Assembly (NCBI GenBank): GCA_032716605.1
Contig: CM064517.1
Coordinates: 19,997,125 to 20,061,124 of the forward strand
Source: Paralithodes platypus
Taxonomy: Eukaryota; Arthropoda; Malacostraca; Decapoda; Lithodidae
Length of the DNA: 64,000 nt
Direction of reading: 5' to 3'
A program made the position numbers and the translations under genes. Below are positions 1 through 12,503 of this stretch, one piece after another. Every line of letters begins with the position of its first letter. Position 1 is the stretch's first letter. The notes under the pieces were generated by a model that made no database searches, was not told where the DNA came from, and saw only the letters and a list, made by a program, of their open reading frames with translations.

Positions 1-38
1 CCATAAGGTCCAACATTCGCCAGCATGAACGTCCTATT

Positions 39-449
39 CAAATAAGTGCTGCTATATATGCAAATAAGTGCTGCTATATATGCAAATAAGTGCTGTTATA
101 TATGCAAATAAGTGCTGCTATATATGCAAATAAGTGCTGCTATATATGCAAATAAGTGCTGCTATATATGCAAATAAGTGCTGCTATATATGCAAATAAG
201 TGCTGCTATATATGCAAATAAGTGCTGCTATATATGCAAATAAGTGCTGCTATATATGCAAATAAGTGCTGCTATATATGCAAATAAGTGCTGCTATATA
301 TGCAAATAAGTGCTGCTATATATGCAAATAAGTGCTGCTATATATGCAAATAAGTGCTGCTATATATGCAAATAAGTGCTGCTATATATGCAAATAAGTG
401 CTGCTATATATGCAAATAAGTGCTGCTATATATGCAAATAAGTGCTGCT
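39..449. repeat. 22-bp tandem array
   Basis: About 18.7 nearly identical head-to-tail copies of a 22-bp unit (caaataagtgctgctatata plus tg); one early copy has a single C-to-T change (gctgtta). The high identity points to recent expansion or homogenisation. The 38 bases to its left match nothing else seen in the window. Confidence 0.95.
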
Positions 450-492
450 TTATATTTCCCACATTCCAGGCCAGTGCTAAATTCTGTCTAGC

Positions 493-816
493 TTAACGGG
501 GCAGTGTTTATTTGTTTGGTCTATTTATTTATATATTTTATAGTAACCTCGCTAGAATTCCATCTAGCTAGATTCCCCTATAAGATAAATTTGTAAATTT
601 TTCGGTAGAAAAATGTCCCGATTCCTCCTAGAATTACAGGCTTGCTTTCACTCGCCAGGAAAAAAATCGACACCTAAATGGCACGAAAGGTCTTTATATT
701 AACATAGAAATGCGGCAAAAGGTCATAAAATTGCCAAACTATTGGAACGAACGTCGTAAAATCTCAAAGCTAATGGGACTAAACATGAGGGAGAAGAGCA
801 ACTACCTCCCCCTTAA
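493..816 (-). mobile_element. family A MITE copy A1
   Basis: Family A is defined here by repeated alignment within the window. Its plus orientation starts TTAAGGGGAGATGGGC and ends GCCCGTCTCCCCTTAA. It carries the core gtgtcgattttttcctggcg with gcgagcgatagcgagcc, a CCGGCCTTCGGCCGG palindrome and a tttctaccgaaaaatgtac hairpin. It codes for nothing, so it is a non-autonomous element. This copy is reversed, begins ttaacgggg and ends ccccttaa; the central palindrome has decayed to cccgattcctcc. Confidence 0.8.
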
Positions 817-864
817 CACAAATAAGGGGGGTGGGGGGGGGGGGCTATATAATCACGACTTTCT
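817..864. repeat. G-rich spacer between A1 and A2
   Basis: Contains two runs of consecutive G separated by a single T, lying between two inverted A copies. It is a plausible G-quadruplex or polymerase-slippage site. Confidence 0.6.
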
Positions 865-1237
865 TTAAGGGGGAATGGTTGCTTTCTGGCTCCCCTTCTT
901 CCCCGTGTTTAGCCCCATTAGTTTTTAGATTTTAAGACGTTCGGCCCATTATTTTTGCGATTTCAACACATTTCGCCCCATTTCGTTGGCAATTTGAAGA
1001 CCTTTCGTGCCATTTAGGTGTCGATTTTTTCTGGCGAGCGATAGAGAGAGCCTGTATTTTTAAGAGGAACCGTCCTTCGGTCGGGACATTTCGCTACAGA
1101 AAAATTTACAAATTTATCTAGAAGGGGGGTCTAGGTGATGTTTTTTTAAATCTTGAAGGAGGTCTAGCGAGGAAACAAAAAACAAAACAAATGAAAAGTG
1201 TTATAAATAGACCAAATAATAACCACTAACCCCTTTA
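865..1237 (+). mobile_element. family A MITE copy A2
   Basis: Nearly full-length plus copy starting ttaagggggaatgg, with core and palindrome recognisable (ccgtccttcggtcggg). The right end has decayed to cccctttacc. It faces A1 across a G-rich spacer, so the two form an imperfect inverted pair. Confidence 0.75.
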
Positions 1238-1589
1238 CCTAGTCATAATTGAGTTGAACTGCATATACCGATTATTCATATATATTTAACATGTTATACA
1301 GTATGTGATGTGGATGAAACACTATATAATCCTTCTATGTAGACTAAATATATACTGTATGTTATTGGCTAAATCTATTTTGATCATTAATCGTAAGTGA
1401 TACTATAATTATATAAAGATGAGTGCTGTAGTTTTGGTGTACTTCACTTAGTTTTACTCGTTTTGTATACCAATGAACGAATTAACATTGTTATATCTTC
1501 ATTTAATGTAATATGCATTCCAATAATATGTTTTAATTTTTACATAGGAATTTGCACTCTGGACTTTAAGATTACCAGTCCAGCAGCAA
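1238..1589. other. AT-rich unique stretch, no gene seen
   Basis: About 350 bases of AT-rich DNA between A2 and the 43/45-bp satellite. I see no convincing ORF, RNA gene or named repeat in it. Confidence 0.5.
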
Positions 1590-4500
1590 GACCACTCTAC
1601 CACACCTACCCTTCATGATAGAGAGCCTCCCAGACCACTCTACCACACCTACCCTTCATGATAGAGAGCCTCCCAGACCACTCTACCACACCTACCCTTC
1701 ATGATAGAGAGCCTCCCAGACCACTCTACCACACCTACCCTTCAAGATAGAGAGCCTCCCAGACCACTCTACCACACCTACCCTTCATGATAGAGAGCCT
1801 CCCAGACCACTCTACCACACCTACCCTTCATGATAGAGAGCCTCCCAGACCACTCTACCACACCTACCCTTCATGATAGAGAGCCTCCCAGACTACTCTA
1901 CCACACCTACCCTTCATGATAGAGAGCCTCCCAGACCACTCTACCACACCTACCCTTCAAGATAGAGAGCCTCCCAGACCACTCTACCACACCTACCCTT
2001 CATGATAGAGAGCCTTCCAGACCACTCTACCACACCTACCCTTCAAGATAGAGAGCCTCCCAGACCACTCTACCACACCTACCCTTCATGATAGACAGAG
2101 CCTCCCAGACCACTCTACCACACCTACCCTTCATGATAGACAGAGCCTCCCAGACCACTCTACCACACCTACCCTTCAAGATAGACAGAGCCTCCCAGAC
2201 CACTCTACCACACCTACCCTTCATGATAGACAGAGCCTCCCAGACCACTCTACCACACCTACCCTTCATGATAGACAGAGCCTCCCAGACCACTCTACCA
2301 CACCTACCCTTCATGATAGACAGAGCCTCCCAGACCACTCTACCACACCTACCCTTCATGATAGACAGAGCCTCCCAGACCACTCTACCACACCTACCCT
2401 TCATGATAGACAGAGCCTCCCAGACCACTCTACCACACCTACCCTTCATGATAGACAGAACCTCCCAGACCACTCTACCACACCTACCCTTCATGATAGA
2501 CATAGCCTCCCAGACCACTCTAGCACACCTACCCTTCATGATAGACAGAGCCTCCCAGACCACTCTACCACACCTACCCTTCATGATAGACAGAGCCTCC
2601 TAGACCACTCTACCACACCTACCCTTCATGATAGACAGAGCCTCCCAGACCACTCTACCACACCTACCCTTCATGATAGACAGAGCCTCCCAGACCACTC
2701 TACCACACCTACCCTTCATGATAGACAGAGCCTCCAAGACCACTCTACCACACCTACCCTTCATGATAGACAGAGCCTCCCAGACCACTCTACCACACCT
2801 ACCCTTCATGATAGACAGAGCCTCCCAGACCACTCTACCACACCTACCCTTCATGATAGACAGATCCTCCCAGACCACTCTACCACACCTACCCTTCATG
2901 ATAGACAGAGCCTCACAGACCACTATACCACACCTACCCTTCATGATAGACAGAGCCTCCCAGACCACTCTACCACACCTACCCTTCATGATAGACAGAG
3001 CCTCCCAGACCACTCTACCACACCTACTCTTCATGATAGACAGAGCCTCCCAGACCACTCTACCACACCTACCCTTCATGATAGACAGAGCCTCCCAGAC
3101 CACTCTACCACACCTCCCTCATGATTAACAGAGCCTCCCAGACCACTCTACCACACCTACCCTTCATGATAGAAAGAGCCTCCCAGGCCACTCTACCACA
3201 CCTACCCTTCATGATAGACAGAGCCTCCCAGACCACTCTAGCACACCTACCCTTCATGATAGACAGAGCCTCCCAGACCACTCTACCACACCTACCCTTC
3301 ATGATAGACAGAGCCTCCCAGACCACTCTACCACACCTACCCTTCATGATAGACAGAGCCTCCCAGACCACTCTACCACACCTACCCTTCATGATAGAAA
3401 GAGCCTCCCAGACCACTCTACCACACCTACCCTTCATGATAGAAAGAGCCTCCCAGACCACTCTACCACACCTACCCTTCATGATAGACAGAGCCTCCCA
3501 GACCACTCTACCACACCTACCCTTCATGATAGACATAGCCTCCCAGACCACTCTACCACACCTACCCTTCATGATAGACAGAGCCTCCAAGACCACTCTA
3601 CCACACCTACCCTTCATGATAGACAGAGCCTCCCAGACCACTCTACCACACCTACCCCTCATGATAGAGAGCCTCCCAGACCACCCTACCACACCTACAC
3701 TTCATGATAGAGAGCCTCCCAGACCACTCTACCACACCTACCCTTCATGATAGACAGAGCCTCCCAGACCACTCTACCACACCTACCCTTCATGATAGAG
3801 AGCCTCCCAGACCACTCTACCACACCTACCCTTCATGATAGAGAGCCTCCCAGACCACTCTACCACACCTACCCTTCATGATAGAGAGCCTCCCAGACCA
3901 CTCTACCACACCTACCCTTCATGACAGAGAGCCTCCCAGACCACTCTACCACACCTACCCTTCATGATAGAGAGCCTCCCAGACCACTCTACCACACCTA
4001 CCCTTCATGATAGAGAGCCTCCCAGACCACTCTACCACACCTACCCTTCATGATAGAGAGCCTCCCAGACCACTCTACCACACCTACCCTTCATGATAGA
4101 GAGCCTCCCAGAACACTCTACCACACCTACCCTTCATGATAGACAGAGCCTCCCAGACCACTCTACCACACCTACCCTTCATGATAGACAGAACCTCCCA
4201 GACCACTCTACCACACCTACCCTTCATGATAGAGAGCCTCCCAGACCACTCTACCACACCTACCCTTCATGATAGACAGAGCCTCCCAGACCACTCTACC
4301 ACACCTACCCTTCATGATACACAGAGCCTCCCAGACCACTCTACCACACCTACCCTTCATGATAGAGAGCCTCCCAGACCACTCTACCACACCTACCCTT
4401 ATGATATAGAGCCTCCCAGACCACTCTACCACACCTACCCTTCATGATAGAGAGCCTCCCAGACCACTCTACCACACCTACCCTTCATGATAGAGAGCCT

Positions 4501-7500
4501 CCCAGACCACTCTACCACACCTACCCTTCATGATAGAGAGCCTCCCAGACCACTCTACCACACCTACCCTTCATGATATAGAGCCTCCCAGACCACTCTA
4601 CCACACCTACCCTTCTTGATAGAGAGCCTCCCAGACCACTCTACCACCTACTTCATGATAGAGAGCCTCCCAGACCACTCTACCACACCTACCCTTCATG
4701 ATAGAGAGCCTCCCAGACCACTCTACCACACCTACCCTTCATGATAGAGAGCCTCCCAGACCACTCTACCATACCTACCCTTCATGATAGAGAGCCTCCC
4801 AGACCACTCTACCACACCTACCCTTCATGATAGAGAGCCTCCCAGACCACTCTACCACACCTACCCTTCATGATAGAGAGCCTCTCAGACCACTCTACCA
4901 CATCTACCCTTCATGATAGAAAGCCTCCCAGACCACTCTACCACACCTACCCTTCATGATAGAGAGCCTCCCAGACAACTCTACCACACCTACCCTTCAT
5001 GATAGAGAGCCTCCCAGACCACTCTACCATACCTACCCTTCATGATAGAGAGCCTCCCAGACCACTCTACCACACCTACCCTTCATGATAGGGAGCCTCC
5101 CAGACCACTCGACCACACCTACGCTTCATGATAGAGAGCCTCCCAGACCACTCTACCACACCTACCCTTCATGATAGAGAGCCTCCCAGACCACTCTACC
5201 ACACCTACCCTTCATGATAGAAAGAGCCTCCCAGACCACTCTACCCTTCATGATAGAGAGCCTCCCAGACCACTCTACCACACCTACCCTTCATGATAGA
5301 GAGCCTCCCAGACCACTCTACCACACCTACCCTTCATGATAAACAGAGCCTCCCAGACCACTCTACCACACCTACCCTTCATGATAGAGAGCCTCCCAGA
5401 CCACTCTACCACACCTACCCTTCATGATAGAAAGAGCCTCCCAGACCACTCTACCACACCTACCCTTCATGATAGAGAGCCTCCCAGACCACTCTACCAC
5501 ACCTACCCTTCATGATAGAGAGCCTCCCAGACCACTCTACCACACCTAGCCTTCATGATAGAGAGCCTCCCAGACAATTCTACCACACCTACCCTTCATG
5601 ATATAGAGCCTCCCAGACCACTCTACCACACCTACCCTTCATGATAGAGAGCCTCCCAGACCACTCTACCCCTCATGATAGAGAGCCTCCCAGACCACTC
5701 TACCACACCTACCCTTCATGATAGAGAGCCTCCCAGACCACTCTACCGCACCTACCCTTCATGATACAAAGCCTCCAGACCACTCTACCACACCTACCCT
5801 TCATGATAGAGAGCCTCCCAGACCACTCTACCACACCTACCCTTCATGATACAAAGCCTCCAGACCACTCTACCACACCTACCCTTCATGATAGAGAGCC
5901 TCCCAGACCACTCTACCACACCTACCCTTCATGATACAAAGCCTCCAGACCACTCTACCACACCTACCCTTCATGATAGAGAGCCTCCCAGACCACTCTA
6001 CCACACTACCCTTCATGATAGAGAGCCTCCCAGACCACTCTACCACACCTACCCTTCATGATAGAGAGCCTCCCAGACCACTCTACCACACCTACCCTTC
6101 ATGATAGAGAGCCTCCCAGACCACTCTACCACACCTACCCTTCATGATAGAGAGCCTCCCAGACCACTCTACCACACCTACCCTTCATGATACAAAGCCT
6201 CCAGACCACTCTACCACACCTACCCTTCATGATAGAGAGCCTCCCAGACCACTCTACCACACCTACCCTTCATGATACAAAGCCTCCAGACCACTCTACC
6301 ACACCTACCCTTCATGATAGAGAGCCTCCCAGACCACTCTACCACACCTTCCCTTCATGATAGAGAGCCTCCCAGACCACTCTACCACACCTACCCTTCA
6401 TGATAGAGAGCCTCCCAGACCACTCTACCACACCTACCCTTCATGATAGAGAGCCTCCCAGACCACTCTACCACACCTACCCTTCATGATAGAGAGCCTC
6501 GCAGACCACACTTACCCTTCATGATAGAGAGCCTCCCAGACCACTCTACCACACCTACCCTTCATGATAGAGAGCCTCCCAGACCACTCTACCACACCTA
6601 CCCTTCATGATAGAGAGCCTCCCAGACCACTCTACCACACCTACCCTTCATGATACAAAGCCTCCAGACCACTCTACCACACCTACCCTTCATGATAGAG
6701 AGCCTCCCAGACCACTCTACCACACCTACCCTTCATGATACAAAGCCTCCAGACCACTCTACCACACCTACCCTTCATGATAGAGAGCCTCCCAGACCAC
6801 TCTACCACACTACCCTTCATGATAGAGAGCCTCCCAGACCACTCTACCACACCTACCCTTCATGATAGAGAGCCTCCCAGACCACTCTACCACACCTACC
6901 CTTCATGATAGAGAGCCTCCCAGACCACTCTACCACACCTACCCTTCATGATAGAGAGCCTCCCAGACCACTCTACCACACCTACCCTTCATGATACAAA
7001 GCCTCCAGACCACTCTACCACACCTACCCTTCATGATAGAGAGCCTCCCAGACCACTCTACCACACCTACCCTTCATGATACAAAGCCTCCAGACCACTC
7101 TACCACACCTACCCTTCATGGTAGAGAGCCTCCCAGACCACTCTACCACACCTTCCCTTCATGATAGAGAGCCTCCCAGACCACTCTACCACACCTACCC
7201 TTCATGATAGAGAGCCTCCCAGACCACTCTACCACACCTACCCTTCATGATAGAGAGCCTCCCAGACCACTCTACCACACCTACCCTTCATGATAGAGAG
7301 CCTCCCAGACCACACTTACCCTTCATGATAGAGAGCCTCCCAGACCACTCTACCACACCTACCCTTCATGATAGAGAGCCTCCCAGACCACTCTACCATA
7401 CCTACCCTTCATGATAGAGAGCCTCCCAGACCACTCTACCACACCTACCCTTCATGATAGAGAGCCTCCCAGACCACTCTACCACACCTACCCTTCATGA

Positions 7501-9140
7501 TAGAGAGCCTCCCAGACCACTCTACCACACCTACCCTTCATGATAGAGAGCCTCCCAGACCACTCTACCACACCTACCCTTCATGATAGAGAGCCTCCCA
7601 GACCACTCTACCACACCTACCCTTCATGATAGAGAGCCTCCCAGACCACTCTACCACACCTACCCTTCATGATAGAGAGCCTCCCAGACCACTCTACCAC
7701 ACCTACCCTTCATGATAGAGAGCCTCCCAGACCACTCTACCCTTCATGATAGAGAGCCTCCCAGACCACTCTACCACACCTACCCTTCATGATAGAGAGC
7801 CTCCCAGACCACTCTACCACACCTACCCTTCATGATAGAGAGCCTCCCAGACCACTCTACCACACCTACCCTTCATGATAGAGAGCCTCCCAGACCACTC
7901 TACCACACCTACCCTTCATGATAGAGCCTCCCAGACCACTCTACCACACCTACCCTTCATGATAGAGAGCCTCCCAGACCACTCTACCACACCTACCCTT
8001 CATGGTAGAGAGCTTCCCAGACCACTCTACCACACCTACCCTTCATGATAGAGAGCCTCCCAGACCACTCTACAACACCTACCCTTCATGATAGAGAGCC
8101 TCCCAGACCACTCTACCACACCTACCCTTCATGATAGAGAGCCTCCCAGACCACTCTACCACACCTACCCTTCATGATAGAGAGCCTCCCAGACCACTCT
8201 ACCACACCTACCCTTCATGATAGAGAGCCTCCCAGACCACTCTACCACACCTACCCTTCATGATAGAGAGCCTCCCAGACCACTCTACCACACCTACCCT
8301 TCATGATAGAGAGCCTCCCAGACCACTCTACCACACCTACCCTTCATGATAGAGAGCCTCCCAGACCACTCTACCACACCTACCCTTCATGATAGAGAGC
8401 CTCCCAGACCACTCTACCACACCTACCCTTCATGATAGACAGAGCCTCCCAGACCACTCTACCACACCTACCCTTCATGATAGAGAGCCACCCAGACCAC
8501 TCTACCACACCTACCCTTCATGATAGACAGAGCCTCCCAGACCACTCTACCACACCTACCCTTCATGATAGAGAGCCTCCCAGACCACTCTACCACACCT
8601 ACCCTTCATGATAGACAGAGCCTCCCAGACCACTCTACCACACCTACCCTTCATGATAGAGAGCCTCCCAGACCACTCTACCACACCTACCCTTCATGAT
8701 AGACAGAGCCTCCCAGACCACTCTACCACACCTACCCTTCATGATAGAGAGCCTCCCAGACCACTCTACCACACCTACCCTTCATGATAGACAGAGCCTC
8801 CCAGACCACTCTACCCACCTACCCTTCATGATAGACAGAGCCTCCCAGACCACTCTACCACACCTACCCTTCATGATAGAGAGCCTCCCAGACCACTCTA
8901 CCACACCTACCCTTCATGATAGACAGAGCCTCCCAGACCACTCTACCACACCTACCCTTCATGATAGAGAGCCTCCCAGACCACTCTACCACACCTACCC
9001 TTCATGATAGACAGAGCCTCCCAGACCACTCTACCACACCTACCCTTCATGATAGACAGAGCCTCCCAGACCACTCTACCACACCTACCCTTCATGATAG
9101 AGAGCCTCCCAGACCACTCTACCCTTCATGATAGAGAGCC
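1590..9140. repeat. 43/45-bp satellite array, about 7.5 kb
   Basis: About 170 copies of gaccactctaccacacctac followed by ccttcatgatagagagcctccca. The common unit is 43 bp. A 2-bp insertion (gatagaCAgagcc) gives a 45-bp variant that fills about 2088-3655 and alternates with 43-bp units at 4136-4330 and 8420-9070. Since 45 is divisible by 3, the pure 45-bp block is open on both strands (fragments of 166-209 codons). That is a period effect, not coding. A 41-bp variant (gatacaaagcctccag) marks an internal higher-order repeat. The right edge runs straight into a truncated family A element. Confidence 0.97.
5790..7334. repeat. 804-bp higher-order duplication inside the 43-bp satellite
   Basis: The variant pattern at about 5790-6530 recurs at about 6594-7334 with a constant 804-bp offset. 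gatacaaag variants at 5846 and 6187 match 6650 and 6991. The ccttccctt variant at 6347 matches 7151. The deleted unit cagaccacactt at 6502 matches 7306. This is a segmental duplication of about 19 units. Confidence 0.85.
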
Positions 9141-9297
9141 TGTGTTTCTTGGCTCCCCTTCTTCTCCGTGTTTAGCCCCATTAGGTTTGAGCTTTCAAGA
9201 CGTACATCCCATTAGTTTGGCGATTTTAACACCTTTCGCCCCATTTCGTTGGCAATTTTAAGACCTTTCAAGATAAATGTGTACAAATATCTGTGTA
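9141..9297 (+). mobile_element. family A fragment A3, joined to the satellite
   Basis: Begins inside family A (gtgtttcttggctccccttc, then gtttagccccattagg) without the TTAA end and stops after acctttcaagataaa. A 3' A-tract (about 9298-9320) follows. The left terminus has been replaced by the 43-bp satellite. Confidence 0.7.
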
Positions 9298-9338
9298 AAA
9301 AAAAAAAAAAAAAAAAAAAAATCATGGTGTATATTGGG

Positions 9339-9720
9339 TTAAGGAGGGTCACCGTTTTTTCTTTTCTTTCTCTCCTTTTCTCTCTTTCCCTGGCTTGTAT
9401 CCATTCGGCCCCATTCAGCCAACTGTTTTAAGACGTTTATCCCCATCCAGGTGTCGATTTCTTCCTGGCGACCGATAGCGAGCCAACATTGTATTGAGAT
9501 ATCCGGCTTTGCCGGAGAATTTTTTTATCGAAAAAATGTACAAATTTAGCTTGCTGTCAAAACAAAAACATATATATGCTGGCTCGATACCGCTCGCCAG
9601 GAAAATATTGACACTTGGATGGGGGTAAATGTCTTAAAACAGTAGGCTGAATGGGGCTGAATGGATACAAGCTAAGAGAGAGGGAGAGAAAGAGAATAAA
9701 AGCGAGGTGGGCTCACTTAA
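9339..9720 (+). mobile_element. family B foldback MITE copy B1
   Basis: Family B plus orientation begins TTAAGGGGGGTCACCGGC and ends GCGAGGTGGGCTCCCTTAA. Between the ends, the left arm (ggcttgtatccattcggccc ... aagacgtttatccccatcca ... cctggcgagcgatagcgagc) recurs as its reverse complement on the right, giving arms of about 150-170 bp. The loop holds the palindrome tccggcttcgccgga and the hairpin ttctatcgaaaaatgta. No coding capacity. B1 here begins ttaaggagggtcaccg and ends gtgggctcacttaa. The core cctggcgagcgatagcgagcc is shared with family A. Confidence 0.8.
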
Positions 9721-9950
9721 GGTTAACAGTGTTCACTTATCTCGTTCATCATACTAGGACGCGGTCTTTAATTTGTATTATTTTAGCTATTATTTACTGA
9801 TTTTAATATACTTAGAGGGAGTCAGAAGGAGTCACAGAACTAATTGTGACATATTATACCCCTTTGACCACTAGAGGAACTTCCTAAGCCGAATATAACG
9901 GTCTGAAAATGACCAGAATGATATCTTCGGTGTTATGATACTGGAAGAGT
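9721..9950. other. unassigned stretch
   Basis: Low-complexity-free, AT-rich DNA with no recognised element. A short piece (cccctttgaccactagaggaacttcc) vaguely recalls family C but is too degenerate to call. Confidence 0.3.
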
Positions 9951-10135
9951 AAGCCGGTATCACACGAGAGCTTTTATAATCAAAATTCAATGGTCAACAT
10001 TTTTCTGGCAGTATTTCTGGAATATTTTTTACTAGTATCGAACACTAGACTGGTGGTAGATTAATTTAGGTAACCAAAATATATTAAATGTTGACCTCAT
10101 AAGCTGCCAGACCAGTGTTGAAGAGTAAATAATCC
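9951..10135 (+). mobile_element. family G MITE, right end missing (G1)
   Basis: Matches the complete copy at 56641-56853: aagccggtatcacacgag, then cattttttctggca-type sequence, then gttgacctcataagctgcca and gaccagtgttgaag. The right terminal inverted repeat (gtgtgataccggctt) is absent, so the copy is broken. Confidence 0.75.
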
Positions 10136-10296
10136 AACCATCAATCTACTCATACTTACACATCTCTACCAGTCTACCCACTCTACCTACACTTTACAAC
10201 ACGTGTGCTCAAATGTAACACAAATGGTAGCATAATAGGGGTTTTTATATGCTTGCCTGTTATAATCTGAATAGCAACAACGATTAACACTTATAG

Positions 10297-11054
10297 TTAA
10301 CCCGTTCAGTACCGGTGTCGTCCCCTAAACTTTATTCTGGCTACTGTTAAACGAATTTATTCCATTTAAAAAGGGCCTCCAGCAATCAATAGGCTTCCAA
10401 CTATCTCACTTGATCTTTTTTTACTACCACTGATCCTTCTTAAACTGCATACAATCGTCTAAATATAGCTAAAATAAAACTCGTCTAAATATAGCTAAAA
10501 TAAAACTCATCTAAATATAGCTAAAATAAAACTCGTCTAAATATAGCTAAAATAAAACTCGTCTAAATATAGCTAAAATAAAACTCGTCTAAATATAGCT
10601 AAAATAAAACTCGTCTAAATATAGCTGAAATAAAGTCGTCTAAATATTGCTGAAATAAAATCGTCTAAATATTGCTGAAATAAAATCGTCTAAATATTGC
10701 TGAAATAAAATCGTCTAAATATTGCTGAAATAAAACTCGTCTAAATATAGCTAAAATAAAACTCGTCTAAATATAGCTAAAATAAAACTCGTCTAAATAT
10801 AGCTAAAATAAAACTCGTCTAAATATAGCTAAAATAAAACTCGTCTAAATATAGCTAAAATAAAACTCGTCTAAATATAGCCAAAATAAAACTCGTCTAA
10901 ATATAGCCAAAATAAATCTCGTCTAAATATAGCTAAAATAAAACTCGTCTAAATATAGCTAAAATAAAACTCGTCTAAATATAGCTAAAATAAAACTCGT
11001 CTAAATATAGCTAAAATAAAAATCATAAGACGACACGGGTACATAAGAGATTAA
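10297..11054 (+). mobile_element. family C MITE (C1) with an internal satellite
   Basis: Family C is about 215 bp, begins TTAACCC(a/g)TTCAGTACCGG and ends with the inverse (ccggtac...aagggTTAA). It has inverted internal pieces (attagacgattttattcagc and its inverse). Here the left end ttaacccgttcagtaccggt and the right end gacacgggtacataagagattaa are separated by about 570 bp of 26-bp tandem repeats. The repeat unit resembles the element's own subterminal cgtcta...tagctaaaat sequence. Total about 758 bp, more than three times normal length. Confidence 0.75.
10456..11026. repeat. 26-bp tandem array inside C1
   Basis: About 22 copies of cgtctaaatatagctaaaat plus aaaact. A central block (about 10630-10735) has a 25-bp variant (attgctgaaataaaat). 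Units resemble the host element's subterminal region. Confidence 0.95.
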
Positions 11055-11418
11055 GGGGAGGCAGACCGTTTTTATGGACCCCCTTCTCCCTAACGTTTAT
11101 CCCCAGTAGCTTTGAGATTATAAGACGTTCGGCCCATTTGTTTGGTGATTTTAACACCTTTTGCTCCATTTCGTTGTCAATTTTAAGACTTTTCGTGACA
11201 TGTAGGTGTCAATTATTCCCTGGCGAGCGCTAGCGAGCCTGCAATTTTAAAAGGAACCGGCCTTTGGCCGGGAAATTTTTCTACCGAAAAATGTACACAT
11301 TTATCTTGAAAAAACTAGGGGGTGTTTTTCTAAGCTTGATGGAGGTCTAGGGAGGAAACTAAAAAACTATATAAATTAATGAATTAATAGCCCAGACAAA
11401 CGGCCCGTCTCCCCTTAA
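11051..11418 (+). mobile_element. family A MITE copy A4
   Basis: Full-length: ttaaggggaggcagaccg to cggcccgtctccccttaa, with palindrome accggcctttggccggg. Its left TTAA (11051-11054) is also the right TTAA of C1, so the elements abut and share one target tetranucleotide. Confidence 0.85.
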
Positions 11419-11778
<360 letters not shown>

Positions 11779-11898
11779 CTATAACCCCAGTACTGTATCA
11801 AATTACCCTTGTTATTATGATAAGTTAAGGTCAGAGGTCAATGTCACAGGTCAAGGTCTGTATCATACTGCCGCATTCTTACACCAATATGTATGAAT

Positions 11899-12284
11899 TT
11901 AAGGGAGCCCACCTCGGTTATATACAGTATATCTCTCTCCATCTCTCTTTGGCTTGTATCCATTCGGCCCCATTCAGCCTACTGTTTTAAGACGTTTACC
12001 CCCATCCTAGTGTCAATATTTTCCTGGCGAGCGGTAGCGAGCCAGCATATATATAATTTTTGTTTACAGCAAGCTAAGTTTGTACATTTTTCGATAGAAA
12101 AATTTCTCCGGCGAAGCCGGATTTCTCCATACAATGCTGGCTCGCTATCTCGCCAGGAAGAAATCGACACCTGAATGGGGATAAACGTCTTCAAACAGTT
12201 GGCTGAATGGGGCCGAATGGATACAAGCCAGAGAAAGAGAGAAAAGGAGAGAAAAAAAAAAAAACAGCAGGTGACCTCCCTTAA
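11899..12284 (-). mobile_element. family B foldback MITE copy B2
   Basis: Reverse orientation: ttaagggagcccacctcgg to gcaggtgacctcccttaa. Both hairpin arms and the loop palindrome ctccggcgaagccggat are intact. Confidence 0.85.
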
Positions 12285-12440
12285 GGAACACCCCGTTCTT
12301 AACATCAATCCTCCATTACAAACCCAAATGCACTTGAATACATCAATGAAAGCATATGGTCCTCCCGGGATTCGAACCCGGGACACCACACCCAGAACAA
12401 AGGCATCTAAACCATTGCACCACCAACACAGTTAAAGGCC
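12285..12440 (-). mobile_element. tRNA-derived SINE (SINE1)
   Basis: On the minus strand the segment starts with a tRNA-like head (ggtggtgcaatggtttagat, A-box like) and a perfect B box GGGTTCGAATCCC (reverse complement at 12367-12379), followed by a non-tRNA body to about 12285. The acceptor stem is not convincingly paired and a body follows, so a SINE fits better than a functional tRNA gene. Confidence 0.6.
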
Positions 12441-12503
12441 ATGTACACGATGAATGCTGTGTTGTTGTTCATGCTTTTCTGGGAAACCTATTTGTAATCA
12501 GGT

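Noticed and set aside
2036..3750. Repeat proteins of 166-209 codons in the 45-bp block
   Set aside because: Open only where the 45-bp variant persists and closed at once in the 43-bp block; both strands are open equally.
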